A stretch of 64,000 bases of DNA from Loigolactobacillus jiayinensis (lineage in GTDB: Bacteria > Bacillota > Bacilli > Lactobacillales > Lactobacillaceae): contig NZ_RHOF01000001.1 of assembly GCF_003946445.1 (NCBI RefSeq), forward strand, positions 62,001 to 126,000. The letters are read 5' to 3'. This document shows, piece after piece, positions 1-9,960 of the stretch (within the stretch, counting starts at the first letter, position 1; each line of letters opens with the position of its first letter). Both the position numbers and the translations under genes were made by a program. The notes beneath the pieces are model-generated. The model was given only the letters and a program-made list of their open reading frames with translations, was not told where the DNA came from and did no database searches.

Positions 1-47
1 TTTACGTGCAGAAACCTGATGATGAAGCAGATTCAAATCAAGCATAG
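1..47 (+). CDS. C-terminal tail of an upstream gene (partial)
   Basis: An open frame entering from the left edge encodes about 14 residues (YVQKPDDEADSNQA) and stops at TAG 45-47, 41 bases before the next start. The acidic, polar tail carries no motif. In related bacteria an FtsK/SpoIIIE DNA translocase often precedes the ymfF-ymfH pair, so that is a guess from gene order only. Confidence 0.35.
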   Translation, partial: YVQKPDDEADSNQA

Positions 48-88
48 ACGCAGCATACAATAATCACAATAGTGAGGTACATTTATTT

Positions 89-1366
89 ATGGTAACGAAA
101 AAAGAATTAGCAAACGGCGTCACGTTAACCGTTTTACCGACAACACAATTTAAAACGACGCGGATCGTATTGAATTTCATCGCGCCGCTGGCTGCTGCAA
201 CGATCACGCAGCGTTCATTATTAGCCAGTTTACTGGAAACTAACAGTCAAGATTATCCTACTCAAGCTGACTTAGCCGCAAAACTATCAGCGCTTTACGG
301 GGCCAACTTTGGTATCTCGGTCAGTAAGCGCGGTAACGTGCACGTTTTTTCCGTAGTCATGACAGTGGTCAATGATAAATTCTTACCTGGGGCAACAACC
401 GTGCTAACGGAAGGCTTGGCGTTTTTAAAACAAGTTTTGTGGCGGCCTAATGTGACGGCTAGTCGTTTTGATGCGGCAACTTTTAATCGAGAAAAGACTA
501 ATATGCAGGCTTACTTGGCATCAGTTTATGATAATAAACAAGCTTACGCGAGTCTACAACTGCAGGAGCTATATTTTAAAAATAGTACGGCGCAACGGGT
601 GCCTAGCTTTGGTAACGAGGCTGATCTGCAGGCGATCACGGCTAGTAGTTTGTACACCTATTACCAGCAAATGTTGGCGCAAGATCAGGTGGCGATCACT
701 GTACTTGGCGACGTTGATGCTGAGCAGGTAACAGCACTTTTAACTGATTTGCCGCTCACCGCGCGGACAGCGGACACAACGGATTTGTTTTATCAACAGC
801 CAGCGATTTCTTCGGTTGTTGAAAAGACTGATATTCAGCCAACTAATCAGGCCAAGTTGAATTTAGCTTATCAAGTACCAACTTATTATTATCAGCCAAA
901 TTACTATGCCTTATTAATGGCTAATGGTATTTTTGGCGGGTCGCCGATGTCATTGTTATTCACTAATGTCCGTGAACGCGCTAGTTTAGCTTACTATGCT
1001 TCTAGCTCATATGATGCTTTTCGTGGCTTGATCACAGTCCAAACTGGGATCGACGCGGCGAATGTGGCTCAAGTTAAGCAGATCATCGCTACTCAGTTAG
1101 CGACTTTGCAAGCGGGGGAGTTCAGCAATGAATTACTCGCACAAACTAAAGCAACACTAAAAAATCAGTATATTACCGGCTTAGATAGTGCTGGCTATTT
1201 AACCAGTCAAGAACTAGTCCAACAATTAGTCCCAGCATCAGCGGTAGCTACCGAGGAATTTATTGCTCAATTGACGGCAGTCACCAAAGAACAAATTGTG
1301 GCGGCGGCACAAACAATCAAACTACAAGCCGTTTATTTTTTGAGTAGTCAGGAGGCGGGCAAGTAA
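89..1366 (+). CDS. ymfF: M16 family peptidase-like protein (YmfF-like, probably inactive subunit)
   Basis: This 425-residue protein belongs to the insulinase/processing-peptidase family. The N-terminal half lacks the zinc motif HxxEH that its downstream partner has, so it probably acts as the non-catalytic subunit of a two-protein M16 peptidase, as for bacterial YmfF/YmfH pairs. The C-terminal half keeps the family's glycine-rich stretch and 'RERASLAYY' near residues 310-318. ATG 89 is preceded by TGAGGT about 10 bases upstream. Its stop overlaps the start of the next gene (TAATG), indicating translational coupling. The substrate is unknown. Confidence 0.88.
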   Translation: MVTKKELANGVTLTVLPTTQFKTTRIVLNFIAPLAAATITQRSLLASLLETNSQDYPTQADLAAKLSALYGANFGISVSKRGNVHVFSVVMTVVNDKFLPGATTVLTEGLAFLKQVLWRPNVTASRFDAATFNREKTNMQAYLASVYDNKQAYASLQLQELYFKNSTAQRVPSFGNEADLQAITASSLYTYYQQMLAQDQVAITVLGDVDAEQVTALLTDLPLTARTADTTDLFYQQPAISSVVEKTDIQPTNQAKLNLAYQVPTYYYQPNYYALLMANGIFGGSPMSLLFTNVRERASLAYYASSSYDAFRGLITVQTGIDAANVAQVKQIIATQLATLQAGEFSNELLAQTKATLKNQYITGLDSAGYLTSQELVQQLVPASAVATEEFIAQLTAVTKEQIVAAAQTIKLQAVYFLSSQEAGK

Positions 1367-2676
1367 TGGAAACAACACATTATGCGACCTTGGATGAAAC
1401 CTTGTATCAACAAACACTAGCCAATGGCCTACAGGTAACAATGTTACCCAAAGCTGGCTATCATAAGACTTACGCGGTGATGACCACAAACTATGGCTCG
1501 ATCGATAATTATTTTGTGCCAGCAGGAGGTAGCGACTACACAACAGTGCCTGCTGGGATCGCCCATTTTCTAGAGCATAAAATGTTCGAAAAAAAAGCGG
1601 GTGATATTTTTGAAGTATTTAGTCGTAATGGGGCTAGTGCCAATGCATTTACCAGCTTTACTCGGACAAGCTATTTATTCTCAGCCACTGATAATATTAA
1701 AACCAACTTAGACACATTGCTGGACTTTGTTCAAGACCCCTATTTTACTGAAGCGTCAGTGAATAAGGAAAAGGGAATTATTGGTCAGGAAATCGAAATG
1801 TACGAGGATGATCCTAATTGGCGCCTGTTCTTCGGCATTATTGAAAACTTATATCCTAAACATCCGGTTCACGAAGATATTGCTGGAACTATTGATTCAA
1901 TTGCGAAAATCACGCCGGAGCAGCTTTATCAGGCCTATCACACTTTTTATCAACCCAGCAATATGAACTTGTTTGTGGTGGGCAACATCGACCCCGTTGA
2001 AACGCTAGCTTGGATCGAAGCGAATCAAGCTGACAAAGAATTTGCACCAGCAACACCAATTCAGCGGCAGTTTCCTGAAGAAGCCAGTGATGGCAGTGAC
2101 ATTATTCCTTATCGAATGACGCAATTGCCAGTTAAACGAGGTAAAAGTATCGTTGGTATCAAGGGTTTAGCACCAGTATCACGTGATCGCGCCGGCTTGA
2201 AATATCGGACTGAATTGAATTTATTATTTGATATGTTGTTTGGTGATTCGTCACAAAATTATTTACAGTTGTATGATCAAGGAATTGTTGATGATAGCTT
2301 TGGCTATGAGCTAGACTTAGCGCGCACCTATCATTTTGCAACATTAAGTGGCGATACGGAAAAGCCACAGCAATTCTCTGATGCAATCATCAGTTTATTG
2401 GAAAAGGCTAGTGATAATCCAGATCTAAACGCTAATCGGTTAGCATTGGTCAAAAAAGAAGCATTAGGCCGGATGTTGCAGTCAATGAACGCACTGGAAT
2501 ATATTGCTAATACGTATTCTGGTGACGATTTTGGTGATGCAAGTTTGTTTGATCTGGTGAATATTATTGACGAGATCACTTTAACGGATATTCAAAGCGT
2601 ATTAAAACAATTTGTGCGCAGTGCTGCTCTAAGTGTCTTTCATATTGAACCATTAGCCGGAGATGACGCTAAATGA
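1366..2676 (+). CDS. ymfH: M16 family zinc peptidase (YmfH-like, catalytic subunit)
   Basis: This 436-residue protein carries the inverted zinc motif HFLEH at residues 67-71. The downstream third ligand region (GQEIEMYEDDP) lies about 70 residues later, as in active pitrilysin-type peptidases. The start overlaps the stop of the upstream YmfF-like gene, and the end overlaps the next start by four bases, so the three genes form one operon. In related species the pair is cytoplasmic and its peptide substrate is not settled. Confidence 0.9.
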   Translation: METTHYATLDETLYQQTLANGLQVTMLPKAGYHKTYAVMTTNYGSIDNYFVPAGGSDYTTVPAGIAHFLEHKMFEKKAGDIFEVFSRNGASANAFTSFTRTSYLFSATDNIKTNLDTLLDFVQDPYFTEASVNKEKGIIGQEIEMYEDDPNWRLFFGIIENLYPKHPVHEDIAGTIDSIAKITPEQLYQAYHTFYQPSNMNLFVVGNIDPVETLAWIEANQADKEFAPATPIQRQFPEEASDGSDIIPYRMTQLPVKRGKSIVGIKGLAPVSRDRAGLKYRTELNLLFDMLFGDSSQNYLQLYDQGIVDDSFGYELDLARTYHFATLSGDTEKPQQFSDAIISLLEKASDNPDLNANRLALVKKEALGRMLQSMNALEYIANTYSGDDFGDASLFDLVNIIDEITLTDIQSVLKQFVRSAALSVFHIEPLAGDDAK

Positions 2677-3401
2677 GTCGCTCAGCGCTGATTATTGGTG
2701 CTTCCGGTGATATTGGTCAGGCGGCAGCGCGTCAATTAGCAGCGGCTGGTTGGTCCTTGTATTTACACTATTTTCAGCATGCCACACCAGTACAGCAGAT
2801 GCAGGCCGATTTTATTCAAAAATATCCCCGCCAAGATTTTTTCACGTTGGCCTATGATTTAACTGATGAAACGCAGCTGGATCAAATTATTGGCCAATTA
2901 TTCCAAGTTGACGCTGTTATCTTTGCTGCAGGAACAACGACGTACGGTTTGTTTAAGGAGACAACAGCAGTTCAACTGGAACAGTTGTGGGAAATGCATA
3001 TTAAAACACCAATGTTGCTGTGTCAACGATTAAGTGAAAAGTTGGCCCGTAGTGATTACGGCCGCATCGTTTTCGTTGGTTCAGTCTATGGTGGCAGTGG
3101 CAGTGCCTTAGAAGTGGCGTACAGTACTGTTAAAGGCGCCCAGTCGGCCTTTGCCAATGCCTACGCCCGTGAAGTTGCTTCATTAGGCATTACGGTTAAT
3201 GTGGTGGCACCTGGGGCAGTGGATACAAAAATGAATCAGCTCTTTGATGCCACTGCTAAAACCCAGTTACGTAGCGAAATTCCAATTAGTCGCATGGCCA
3301 GGCCAGACGAAGTTGCTTATTGGATCAGTGCGTTGCTAAAAAAAGATGCCAGCTATTTGACGGGGCAGACATTATACGTGACTGGCGGCTGGAGAAAGTA
3401 G
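2673..3401 (+). CDS. ymfI: Short-chain dehydrogenase, probable EF-P 5-aminopentanone reductase (YmfI)
   Basis: This 242-residue classical SDR has the cofactor loop GASGDIG at residues 9-15 and the catalytic YxxxK as YSTVK, with Ser in 'FVGSVYGG' just before it. The C-terminal 'YLTGQTLYVTGGW' is standard for the family. Position directly after ymfF-ymfH matches ymfI of Bacillus, whose product reduces the 5-aminopentanone group on Lys of elongation factor P. That assignment rests on synteny and family; another SDR substrate is possible. ATG overlaps the preceding stop (ATGA). Confidence 0.85.
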   Translation: MSRSALIIGASGDIGQAAARQLAAAGWSLYLHYFQHATPVQQMQADFIQKYPRQDFFTLAYDLTDETQLDQIIGQLFQVDAVIFAAGTTTYGLFKETTAVQLEQLWEMHIKTPMLLCQRLSEKLARSDYGRIVFVGSVYGGSGSALEVAYSTVKGAQSAFANAYAREVASLGITVNVVAPGAVDTKMNQLFDATAKTQLRSEIPISRMARPDEVAYWISALLKKDASYLTGQTLYVTGGWRK

Positions 3402-3484
3402 CAGATCAGGGCTCAGAAACTAAGTGCTTTTTTGTCACTCTCTAAAGAATTGTTTAAATTAACTTACTGTAAGGAAAATCTTAG

Positions 3485-3513
3485 TGAAAAGATTTATTTT
3501 TCTATGCTATACT
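3485..3513 (+). promoter_or_regulatory. Putative extended -10 promoter of the rodZ-like gene
   Basis: TGCTATACT with the hexamer TATACT at 3508-3513 forms an extended -10 element. The -35 position (3485-3490, TGAAAA) is weak. It lies in the 150-base gap before the rodZ-like gene and fits a separate transcription start. Confidence 0.5.
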
Positions 3514-3555
3514 AAAATTGAAATTCATTAAAAAGGGCTATAGGTGGAAAAATTA

Positions 3556-4515
3556 ATGAGTGAAATAGGACAAAAATTACGTGACGCGCGGATCGACAAA
3601 GGCTACACTTTGGATGATCTGCAGCAGATCACTAAAATTCAAAAACGTTATTTAATTGCGATCGAAGAAGGTAACTTTGAGGCGTTGCCCGGTGATTTTT
3701 ATGTGCGCGCCTTTGTCAAACAGTATGCAGATACCGTCGGCTTAGACAGTGAGCAGTTACTGAATGAATTCAACGACACAATTCCTCAGCCGCAACCACA
3801 GGAATATATTGAGCCGGAAGCGGATGAAAAGAAGACTGATTCACGAACGCAGACACGTAATCATGATACTGGTTTTGCACGATTTAGCCGTTATCTGCCG
3901 ACAATTATTATTGTTGTCGTTGTCATCGTTATCGTCGGTGTGATCTACGCCTTTGCCATCGGTAATCGTGGCCGTGATAAAAGTGTGATTCAAGAAAGTT
4001 CATCGATGACGGTTTCATCTGAATCAACCAGTAAAAAGGCAACTAGTCAAAGTAGCAGCTCGCAAGCAGCGTCGTCTTCTTCAGCTAAGAAAACTAGTTC
4101 GGCTAAAAAGACGACAACTAAGCCTAAAATGACGGTGACCTCAGAAACGACAACTGCGGCTGCCTTTACCTACAGTAACGCGCCAACAACTAATACACTG
4201 GTCTTACACGCTAGTGATACTAAGACTGCTTGGGTAGCCGTTACAGCAGGTGGAACTCAAGTTTGGCAAGGAACGTTAAAGAGTGCCGAACAGTCAGTTG
4301 CGATTCCAGCTGGTACAACGTCATTTACGATTCAAACGGGTAATGCTGAGAACACAAAGGCTAAGATCAACGGGAAAACCTTTAACCTCGATCCAAACAA
4401 TGTGGGTGGCTTTGTCAAGACGATCACAGTAACACTGACAACTGCCGCAGCTAGTAGCAGTAGTGCTACGACAGCAAGCAGTAGTAGTGTTGCAGCCACA
4501 CAAACAAGCAATTAA
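3556..4515 (+). CDS. RodZ/YmfM-like HTH membrane protein
   Basis: From ATG 3556 the protein is 319 residues. It has a cytoplasmic Xre/Cro-type helix-turn-helix (about 5-70), a charged linker, one membrane span rich in Ile and Val (about 114-135), a Ser/Thr/Lys-rich linker (about 145-195), a small beta domain of DUF4115 type (about 200-285) and a Ser-rich tail. This is the layout of RodZ/YmfM, a cell-shape protein that links MreB to the envelope. I chose ATG 3556 over the in-frame GTG 3544 because AGGTGG at 3542-3547 sits 8 bases upstream of it. It lies directly before pgsA, as in Bacillus. Confidence 0.85.
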   Translation: MSEIGQKLRDARIDKGYTLDDLQQITKIQKRYLIAIEEGNFEALPGDFYVRAFVKQYADTVGLDSEQLLNEFNDTIPQPQPQEYIEPEADEKKTDSRTQTRNHDTGFARFSRYLPTIIIVVVVIVIVGVIYAFAIGNRGRDKSVIQESSSMTVSSESTSKKATSQSSSSQAASSSSAKKTSSAKKTTTKPKMTVTSETTTAAAFTYSNAPTTNTLVLHASDTKTAWVAVTAGGTQVWQGTLKSAEQSVAIPAGTTSFTIQTGNAENTKAKINGKTFNLDPNNVGGFVKTITVTLTTAAASSSSATTASSSSVAATQTSN

Positions 4516-4641
4516 TCTAATTAAGTAGTACAACGATCTGTATTTCTGCATGAACGGCAACTTTTGTCGTTGAAATAAGGTTGAGCGTGCTACTTTTTAA
4601 GTAGTCGTAAAATATTTCTATAATTAAGGAGAATTAATGTA

Positions 4642-5232
4642 ATGAATGTACCTAATCGATTGACAATGATTCGGATCTTCATGATCCCAGTGTTTATGTT
4701 AGTTGTGCTGATTCCGTGGAGCTGGGGTAGTGCCAATGTTGCCGGTACGGTGATTCCGTGGACTCAAATTATCGGTACGATTATTTTTGCGGTAGCTTCG
4801 ATCACCGATTTGGTTGATGGCAAAATTGCTCGTGGTCAGCATTTAGTGACTAATTTTGGTAAATTTGCTGATCCGTTAGCTGATAAAATGCTGGTTATGA
4901 CCGCATTCATTATTTTAGTTGGTATGGGTAAGGCGCCAGCTTGGGTCATTGCGATTATTGTTTGCCGTGAATTAGCCATTACTGGTTTACGCTTGTTATT
5001 GGCAGAAAGCAACGAACATACCGTTCTAGCGGCTGCGATGCCGGGGAAAATCAAAACAACGACCCAAATGTTGGCCATTATTTTCTTGTTCTTGAATAAT
5101 GTTTTCTTTAATAATTTACATTTTCCAATGGGCTTAACTTTGTTATATATTTGCTTGTTCTTTACGATTTACTCGGGTGTGGATTACTTTGTCCACAGTC
5201 GCCACGTTTTTGCCGATTCATTTGGTAAATAG
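4642..5232 (+). CDS. pgsA: CDP-diacylglycerol-glycerol-3-phosphate 3-phosphatidyltransferase
   Basis: This membrane enzyme makes phosphatidylglycerophosphate, the first committed step to phosphatidylglycerol and cardiolipin. The full CDP-alcohol phosphatidyltransferase motif DG-x2-AR-x8-G-x3-D-x3-D is present at about residues 58-80 (DGKIAR then GKFADPLAD). The 196-residue protein has several hydrophobic spans. AAGGAG at 4626-4631 precedes the start. An ATG at 4636 is followed at once by TAA and cannot be the start. Confidence 0.95.
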   Translation: MNVPNRLTMIRIFMIPVFMLVVLIPWSWGSANVAGTVIPWTQIIGTIIFAVASITDLVDGKIARGQHLVTNFGKFADPLADKMLVMTAFIILVGMGKAPAWVIAIIVCRELAITGLRLLLAESNEHTVLAAAMPGKIKTTTQMLAIIFLFLNNVFFNNLHFPMGLTLLYICLFFTIYSGVDYFVHSRHVFADSFGK

Positions 5233-5236
5233 GCAA

Positions 5237-5267
5237 GACGCGCACAGCTACTGTGCGTGTTTTTTTT
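5237..5267 (+). terminator. Intrinsic terminator after pgsA
   Basis: ACGCGCACAG and CTGTGCGTGT form a 10-bp stem with a 3-base loop, followed by a run of eight T. It ends the ymfF-to-pgsA group and separates it from cinA. Confidence 0.85.
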
Positions 5268-5418
5268 GTCTAAAAAGAGTAAGCTAAAGGGTAAAGTGTG
5301 TTCTGAAAAAAGCGCCTAAATCATCACGTAGTTTGCTTTTTTGTATGAATTAGATTTTACGTTAATGACGCAACTTGGAGAAAATAACGTATATTATAAT
5401 TAATGGGGGTTGAAGACA

Positions 5419-6666
5419 ATGCGTGCAGAGATCATCGCAGTCGGTACGGAAATTCTTTTAGGTGAGATCACGAATACGACAACACCGTTTGTTGCTCGTG
5501 AGTTGGCGGATCTAGGTATTGATGTTTATTATCAATCAGTTATTGGTGACAATACTGAACGATTGGAAGCGGCCATTACGTTAGCTGATAGTCGTAGTGA
5601 TCTGATTATTTTAACTGGTGGCTTAGGCCCGACTAAAGACGATTTAACTAAGCAAACGTTAGCGGCTCATTTAAATGAAAAGCTGGTAGTTGATGAACCA
5701 GCCATGGCTTACATTGAGCAATTTTTTGCCCGGTCACAGCAACCAATGACTGAAAATAATCGTTTGCAGGCGATGTTACCCGCCAACAGTCTACCCTTAA
5801 AGAATCCAGTGGGGATGGCTGTAGGAGCGCTATATCAGACACCAGCACATACTTACATGTTGTTGCCTGGCCCACCAAGTGAACTAGAAGCGATGTTCAC
5901 GGATTCGGCGCGACCAGTTTTGATTAAAAAATTTAAGCAAGCCAACGTTTTAGATTCACGGGTGCTACGCTTTCACGGTATTGGGGAGTCGGCCTTAGTG
6001 ACGCAACTCGCTGACCTAATTGATGGCCAAACGAACCCAACCATCGCGCCATACGCGAAAACAAATGAAGTGACCTTGCGTTTAACGGCAGAAGCAACCG
6101 ATCAGACAACTGCTGATCAGTTATTGGCTGAATTAGAAGCGAAGGTTCAAGCTCGCGTTGGTCAATATTTTTACGGTTATGGCGAACATAATTCGTTAGA
6201 TCAGGTAGTGGTCAATTTGTTAAAAGAGCGTGGTTTAACGATCACTGCAGCCGAAAGCTTAACAGCTGGCTTATTTCAGAGCATGATCGGTAATGTTAGC
6301 GGGGCTTCTGACGTTTTCAATGGTGGTTTTGTCACGTATTCTTTAGCCGAAAAAGCCCACTTATTACAGATTTCACCAGAATATTTGCATAAGTACGGTG
6401 TCGTTAGTGAAGAAACGGCTATCGCAATGGCACGACAGGCCAAAGTATTGATGAAAACTGATATTGCAGTTTCCTTCACTGGCGTTGCTGGACCAGATGA
6501 ATTAGAGGGTCAACCAGCCGGCACTGTTTATATTGGTGTGGCTTACCGTGATCAAATTCCTTTTGCCCGCAAGTTTGTTTTTTCACGGACGCGTAACTTC
6601 GTTCGGCAACAAAGTGCTTTAACTGGTTTTGATCTACTGTATCATTTGTTAGCCACCGAAAAATAG
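5419..6666 (+). CDS. cinA: CinA family protein (competence/damage-inducible)
   Basis: This protein of about 415 residues joins an N-terminal molybdopterin-binding-like domain ('TGGLGPTKDDLTK' near residue 65; in related enzymes ADP-ribose pyrophosphatase) to a C-terminal CinA domain ('TAAESLTAG', 'SFTGVAGP'; nicotinamide-mononucleotide deamidase in homologues). ATG 5419 is preferred over the in-frame TTG 5410 because GGGGG (5405-5409) lies at proper spacing. cinA next to recA is typical of Gram-positive bacteria, but here a LexA box and a promoter lie between them, so recA can be expressed on its own. Confidence 0.93.
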   Translation: MRAEIIAVGTEILLGEITNTTTPFVARELADLGIDVYYQSVIGDNTERLEAAITLADSRSDLIILTGGLGPTKDDLTKQTLAAHLNEKLVVDEPAMAYIEQFFARSQQPMTENNRLQAMLPANSLPLKNPVGMAVGALYQTPAHTYMLLPGPPSELEAMFTDSARPVLIKKFKQANVLDSRVLRFHGIGESALVTQLADLIDGQTNPTIAPYAKTNEVTLRLTAEATDQTTADQLLAELEAKVQARVGQYFYGYGEHNSLDQVVVNLLKERGLTITAAESLTAGLFQSMIGNVSGASDVFNGGFVTYSLAEKAHLLQISPEYLHKYGVVSEETAIAMARQAKVLMKTDIAVSFTGVAGPDELEGQPAGTVYIGVAYRDQIPFARKFVFSRTRNFVRQQSALTGFDLLYHLLATEK

Positions 6667-6669
6667 CGG

Positions 6670-6681
6670 GAACGCTTGTTC
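6670..6681 (+). promoter_or_regulatory. LexA (SOS) box upstream of recA
   Basis: GAACGCTTGTTC matches the Gram-positive LexA/DinR operator GAAC-N4-GTTC with both half-sites perfect. It begins 3 bases after the cinA stop, just upstream of the recA -35 box, so LexA should repress recA until DNA damage. Confidence 0.75.
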
Positions 6682-6690
6682 ACTTTTTGC

Positions 6691-6719
6691 TTGCTTTTTG
6701 GAAAGTGATTCGGTATGAT
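6691..6719 (+). promoter_or_regulatory. recA promoter
   Basis: TTGCTT (6691-6696) and TATGAT (6714-6719) are separated by 17 bases, about 80 bases before the recA start and directly downstream of the LexA box. Confidence 0.6.
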
Positions 6720-6797
6720 TAGTTGTGCGGTAAGACTGGTTTACTTACTGGTTACCTGAAATGAAGATAATGAGTGACAATTTAAGGAGGACTTTAC

Positions 6798-7943
6798 TTG
6801 GCTGACGAACGTAAAGCTGCATTAGATAAAGCGCTAAAAAAGATTGAAAAGAATTTTGGTAAGGGGTCGATCATGCGTTTTGGCGAAAAGATCGATACGC
6901 AAATTTCGACAGTTTCTACTGGTTCATTAGCGCTTGATGAAGCATTAGGTGTTGGTGGCTACCCCCGTGGCCGAATTATTGAAATTTATGGACCAGAAAG
7001 TTCTGGTAAAACAACGGTCGCTTTACACGCCGTGGCTGAAGTACAAAAGCAAGGCGGCACAGCAGCTTATATTGATGCTGAAAATGCGATGGATCCAAAA
7101 TACGCCTCTAATTTAGGGGTCGATATTGATAACTTATTGCTTTCACAGCCAGACACAGGTGAACAAGGCTTAGAGATTGCTGATGCGCTGGTTGCCAGTG
7201 GGGCCATTGATATTGTTGTCATTGATTCTGTAGCGGCATTAGTACCGCGCGCTGAAATTGAAGGCGAAATTGGTGACTCCCATGTTGGCTTACAAGCACG
7301 CTTGATGTCGCAGGCGTTACGTAAGCTTTCTGGTTCAATCAATAAGACCAAAACAATTGCGATTTTTATTAACCAAATTCGTGAAAAAGTTGGTATCATG
7401 TTTGGTAATCCGGAAACGACACCTGGTGGCCGCGCCTTGAAGTTCTATGCAACGGTTCGCTTGGAAGTTCGCCGTGCTGAACAGATCAAGGAAGGAACCA
7501 ATATTATTGGGAACCGCGTTAAAATCAAAGTGGTTAAAAATAAGGTAGCTCCTCCTTTCAAGGTTGCTTTAGTTGATATTATGTACGGTCAAGGGATATC
7601 ACAGACCGGTGAATTAGTTGATATGGCCGTTGAAAAGGACATTGTCGATAAAAGTGGTTCATGGTATTCTTACGGTGCAGATCGGATCGGCCAAGGTCGT
7701 GAAAACGCCAAGAACTATTTAGCTGATCATCCTGATGTGATGACTGAAATCAAGTTGAAGGTTCGTGAAGCTTATGGCATTGCGGAACCAACAACTGAAA
7801 CTAACAAAACTAAAGCGGCAGATAAAACTGCTGATAAAAATAAAGATAAAGCAAAAGATAAAAGTGCTACTAAAGTGGCTGAAGCAACCACCGATAAAGC
7901 AGCTGATAAAACTAAGGATGATCCCAGTACATTAGATGTTTAA
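6798..7943 (+). CDS. recA: Recombinase RecA
   Basis: This 381-residue ATP-dependent recombinase drives homologous recombination and LexA cleavage. The Walker A motif GPESSGKT is at residues 65-72, and the L2 region '[14 protein letters not shown]' follows. The start is TTG 6798, with AAGGAGG 7 bases upstream. The C-terminal tail after about residue 330 is a low-complexity Lys/Asp/Ala/Thr stretch of repeated 'ADKT' and 'KDK' units, longer than the short acidic tail of many RecA proteins. Lactobacilli often have such variable tails, which modulate DNA binding. Confidence 0.98.
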   Translation: MADERKAALDKALKKIEKNFGKGSIMRFGEKIDTQISTVSTGSLALDEALGVGGYPRGRIIEIYGPESSGKTTVALHAVAEVQKQGGTAAYIDAENAMDPKYASNLGVDIDNLLLSQPDTGEQGLEIADALVASGAIDIVVIDSVAALVPRAEIEGEIGDSHVGLQARLMSQALRKLSGSINKTKTIAIFINQIREKVGIMFGNPETTPGGRALKFYATVRLEVRRAEQIKEGTNIIGNRVKIKVVKNKVAPPFKVALVDIMYGQGISQTGELVDMAVEKDIVDKSGSWYSYGADRIGQGRENAKNYLADHPDVMTEIKLKVREAYGIAEPTTETNKTKAADKTADKNKDKAKDKSATKVAEATTDKAADKTKDDPSTLDV

Positions 7944-7959
7944 TGTTATTTTAGCGTGA

Positions 7960-7988
7960 AAGCCAATACTATAGTGTTGGCTTTTTTC
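7960..7988 (+). terminator. Intrinsic terminator after recA
   Basis: AGCCAATACT and AGTGTTGGCT (7961-7982) pair as a stem with one G-U, followed by six T. Confidence 0.85.
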
Positions 7989-8094
7989 TGTCGCAAAAGA
8001 TTGTTTAGAATTGGTATCTTTTATGTAAACGTCGCTGAATCAAGGAATTTAGGTGACTTTTATAAATCACTAGGGTATTGTTGGCCGATTAATG

Positions 8095-8123
8095 TTGACA
8101 GTACCAGTCTGCAACTATAAAAT
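8095..8123 (+). promoter_or_regulatory. Promoter of rny
   Basis: A consensus -35 TTGACA (8095-8100) is followed after 17 bases by TAAAAT (8118-8123), about 90 bases before the rny start. TATAAA at 8116-8121 is an alternative -10. Confidence 0.6.
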
Positions 8124-8211
8124 GAATAGTGTGTAAATAATCAAATAATAAACATCTTAAATTTTATACGGTTATTTCGGTAATCGTTTTTGATGATGCG
8201 GAGGTGAAGAT

Positions 8212-9774
8212 ATGAGTCTATTTATCACGATAATCCTCGCAGTCATCATGTTAGTTGTCGGTTTAATCTTAGGCTACGCTGTGCGTAAGTCAATTCATGA
8301 AAAAAACTTGGCTATGGCACACAATACCGCTGATAGTATCCTAGCTGATGCAAAAAAAGAAGCTGGAACACAGAAAAAAGAGGCACTTTTAGAAGCAAAA
8401 GATGAAAATCATCGTTATCGGGCTGAGATTGAAAATGAGTTAAAAGAGCGACGTGGCGAAGTTCAGAAACAAGAGAATCGCGTCCTGCAACGTGAAGAAA
8501 CACTTGACCGCAAGGATGATACCTTAGACAAAAAGGAACGACTCTTAGAGAAACGAGAAACGACGTTAGGTAGCAGACAACAACTCATTGATGAGAAGCA
8601 AAAGGAAGTATCCTCACTGATTGAGCAGCAACAGACAGAACTTGAACGTGTTGCTGCATTATCCCAAGAAGACGCACGCAATATGATCATTGACCAAACT
8701 AAGACTGATTTAGCCGAGGAGCGGGCTGTTATGATCAAGGAAAGCGAAGCTGACGCTAAGGAAACGGCGGATCGTACCGCTAAAAGTTTGATTGCCTACG
8801 CGATTCAGCGTAGTGCTGCGGATTCAGTATCGGAAACGACAGTCTCTGTCGTTAATTTACCAAATGATGATATGAAAGGTCGCATTATTGGTCGTGAAGG
8901 TCGGAATATTCGGACCTTGGAGACCTTAACCGGGATCGATTTAATTATCGACGATACACCAGAAGCCGTTATTTTAAGTGGCTTTGACCCTGTCCGGCGT
9001 GAAATTGCACGGATGGCGTTGGAAAAACTTATTCAAGACGGCCGTATTCATCCAGCACGGATCGAAGAAATGGTGGAGAAGTCACGCAAAGAAATGGATG
9101 AACGAATTCGGCAAATCGGGGAACAAGCGATTTTTGATGTCGGTATTCATAATATGCATCCTGATTTGATCAAAATTTTAGGTCGACTTCATTTTAGAAC
9201 CAGTTATGGTCAGAATGTTTTAAACCATTCAATTGAAGTCGCCAAACTAGTCGGCGCTTTAGCAGCGGAACTAGGTGAGGATGTTACACTAGCAAAACGC
9301 GCAGGATTATTACACGATATTGGTAAAGCTTTGGATCATGAGGTTGCTGGGTCACACGTTGAAATTGGCGTGGAAATTGCCCGTAAGTATCATGAAAATG
9401 AAGTCGTTGTAAACGCAATTGCATCACATCATGGTGATGTTGAACCAACTTCCGTTATTGCAGTATTGGTGGCAGCTGGGGATGCAATCTCGGCAGCACG
9501 TCCGGGAGCACGTTCAGAGTCACTAGAAAATTATATCCATCGTTTAGAGAAGCTTGAAGCAATTACTAATGATTTCAAAGGGGTTAAAACCAGTTATGCC
9601 ATTCAGGCTGGCCGCGAAGTTCGGGTCATGGTTAAGCCAGAAGAAATTAATGATTTACAGGCGGTCACGTTAGCCCATGATATTCGGAAACGAATTGAAG
9701 ATGAGCTAGAATATCCTGGCCATATCAAGGTCACAGTGATTCGTGAAACCAGAACAGTTGAATATGCTAAATAA
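8212..9774 (+). CDS. rny: Ribonuclease Y
   Basis: This membrane-anchored endoribonuclease starts bulk mRNA decay. The 520-residue protein has an N-terminal transmembrane helix (about 4-24), a long charged coiled coil (about 30-200, rich in E/K/R), a KH RNA-binding domain (about 210-275, '[15 protein letters not shown]') and an HD phosphohydrolase domain with '[12 protein letters not shown]' near residue 365. Length and order match the family exactly. The ribosome-binding site GGAGGTG precedes ATG 8212. It is a single gene with its own promoter and terminator. Confidence 0.97.
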   Translation: MSLFITIILAVIMLVVGLILGYAVRKSIHEKNLAMAHNTADSILADAKKEAGTQKKEALLEAKDENHRYRAEIENELKERRGEVQKQENRVLQREETLDRKDDTLDKKERLLEKRETTLGSRQQLIDEKQKEVSSLIEQQQTELERVAALSQEDARNMIIDQTKTDLAEERAVMIKESEADAKETADRTAKSLIAYAIQRSAADSVSETTVSVVNLPNDDMKGRIIGREGRNIRTLETLTGIDLIIDDTPEAVILSGFDPVRREIARMALEKLIQDGRIHPARIEEMVEKSRKEMDERIRQIGEQAIFDVGIHNMHPDLIKILGRLHFRTSYGQNVLNHSIEVAKLVGALAAELGEDVTLAKRAGLLHDIGKALDHEVAGSHVEIGVEIARKYHENEVVVNAIASHHGDVEPTSVIAVLVAAGDAISAARPGARSESLENYIHRLEKLEAITNDFKGVKTSYAIQAGREVRVMVKPEEINDLQAVTLAHDIRKRIEDELEYPGHIKVTVIRETRTVEYAK

Positions 9775-9832
9775 ATAATGACAAACGGGGCGAAGAATTT
9801 GAACTTCATAAACACTGACTAAGTTAGTGTTA

Positions 9833-9857
9833 GAGGCGATTTTTCACCTCGTTTTTT
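9833..9857 (+). terminator. Intrinsic terminator after rny
   Basis: GAGGCGA and TCACCTC pair around a short T-rich loop (9833-9850), followed by seven T. Confidence 0.75.
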
Positions 9858-9889
9858 TATTAATAAACAGCCTTTGGTACGGGGTAAAT

Positions 9890-9918
9890 TTGTGTTTCCA
9901 GGCTGAGCTTTGTATAAT
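9890..9918 (+). promoter_or_regulatory. Promoter of tagO
   Basis: TTGTGT (9890-9895), a 17-base spacer and a perfect TATAAT (9913-9918) lie 42 bases before the tagO start. Confidence 0.7.
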
Positions 9919-9960
9919 AATTAACATAGGGGAAACAGTTGAAAGAGAGTTAAAAAGACT

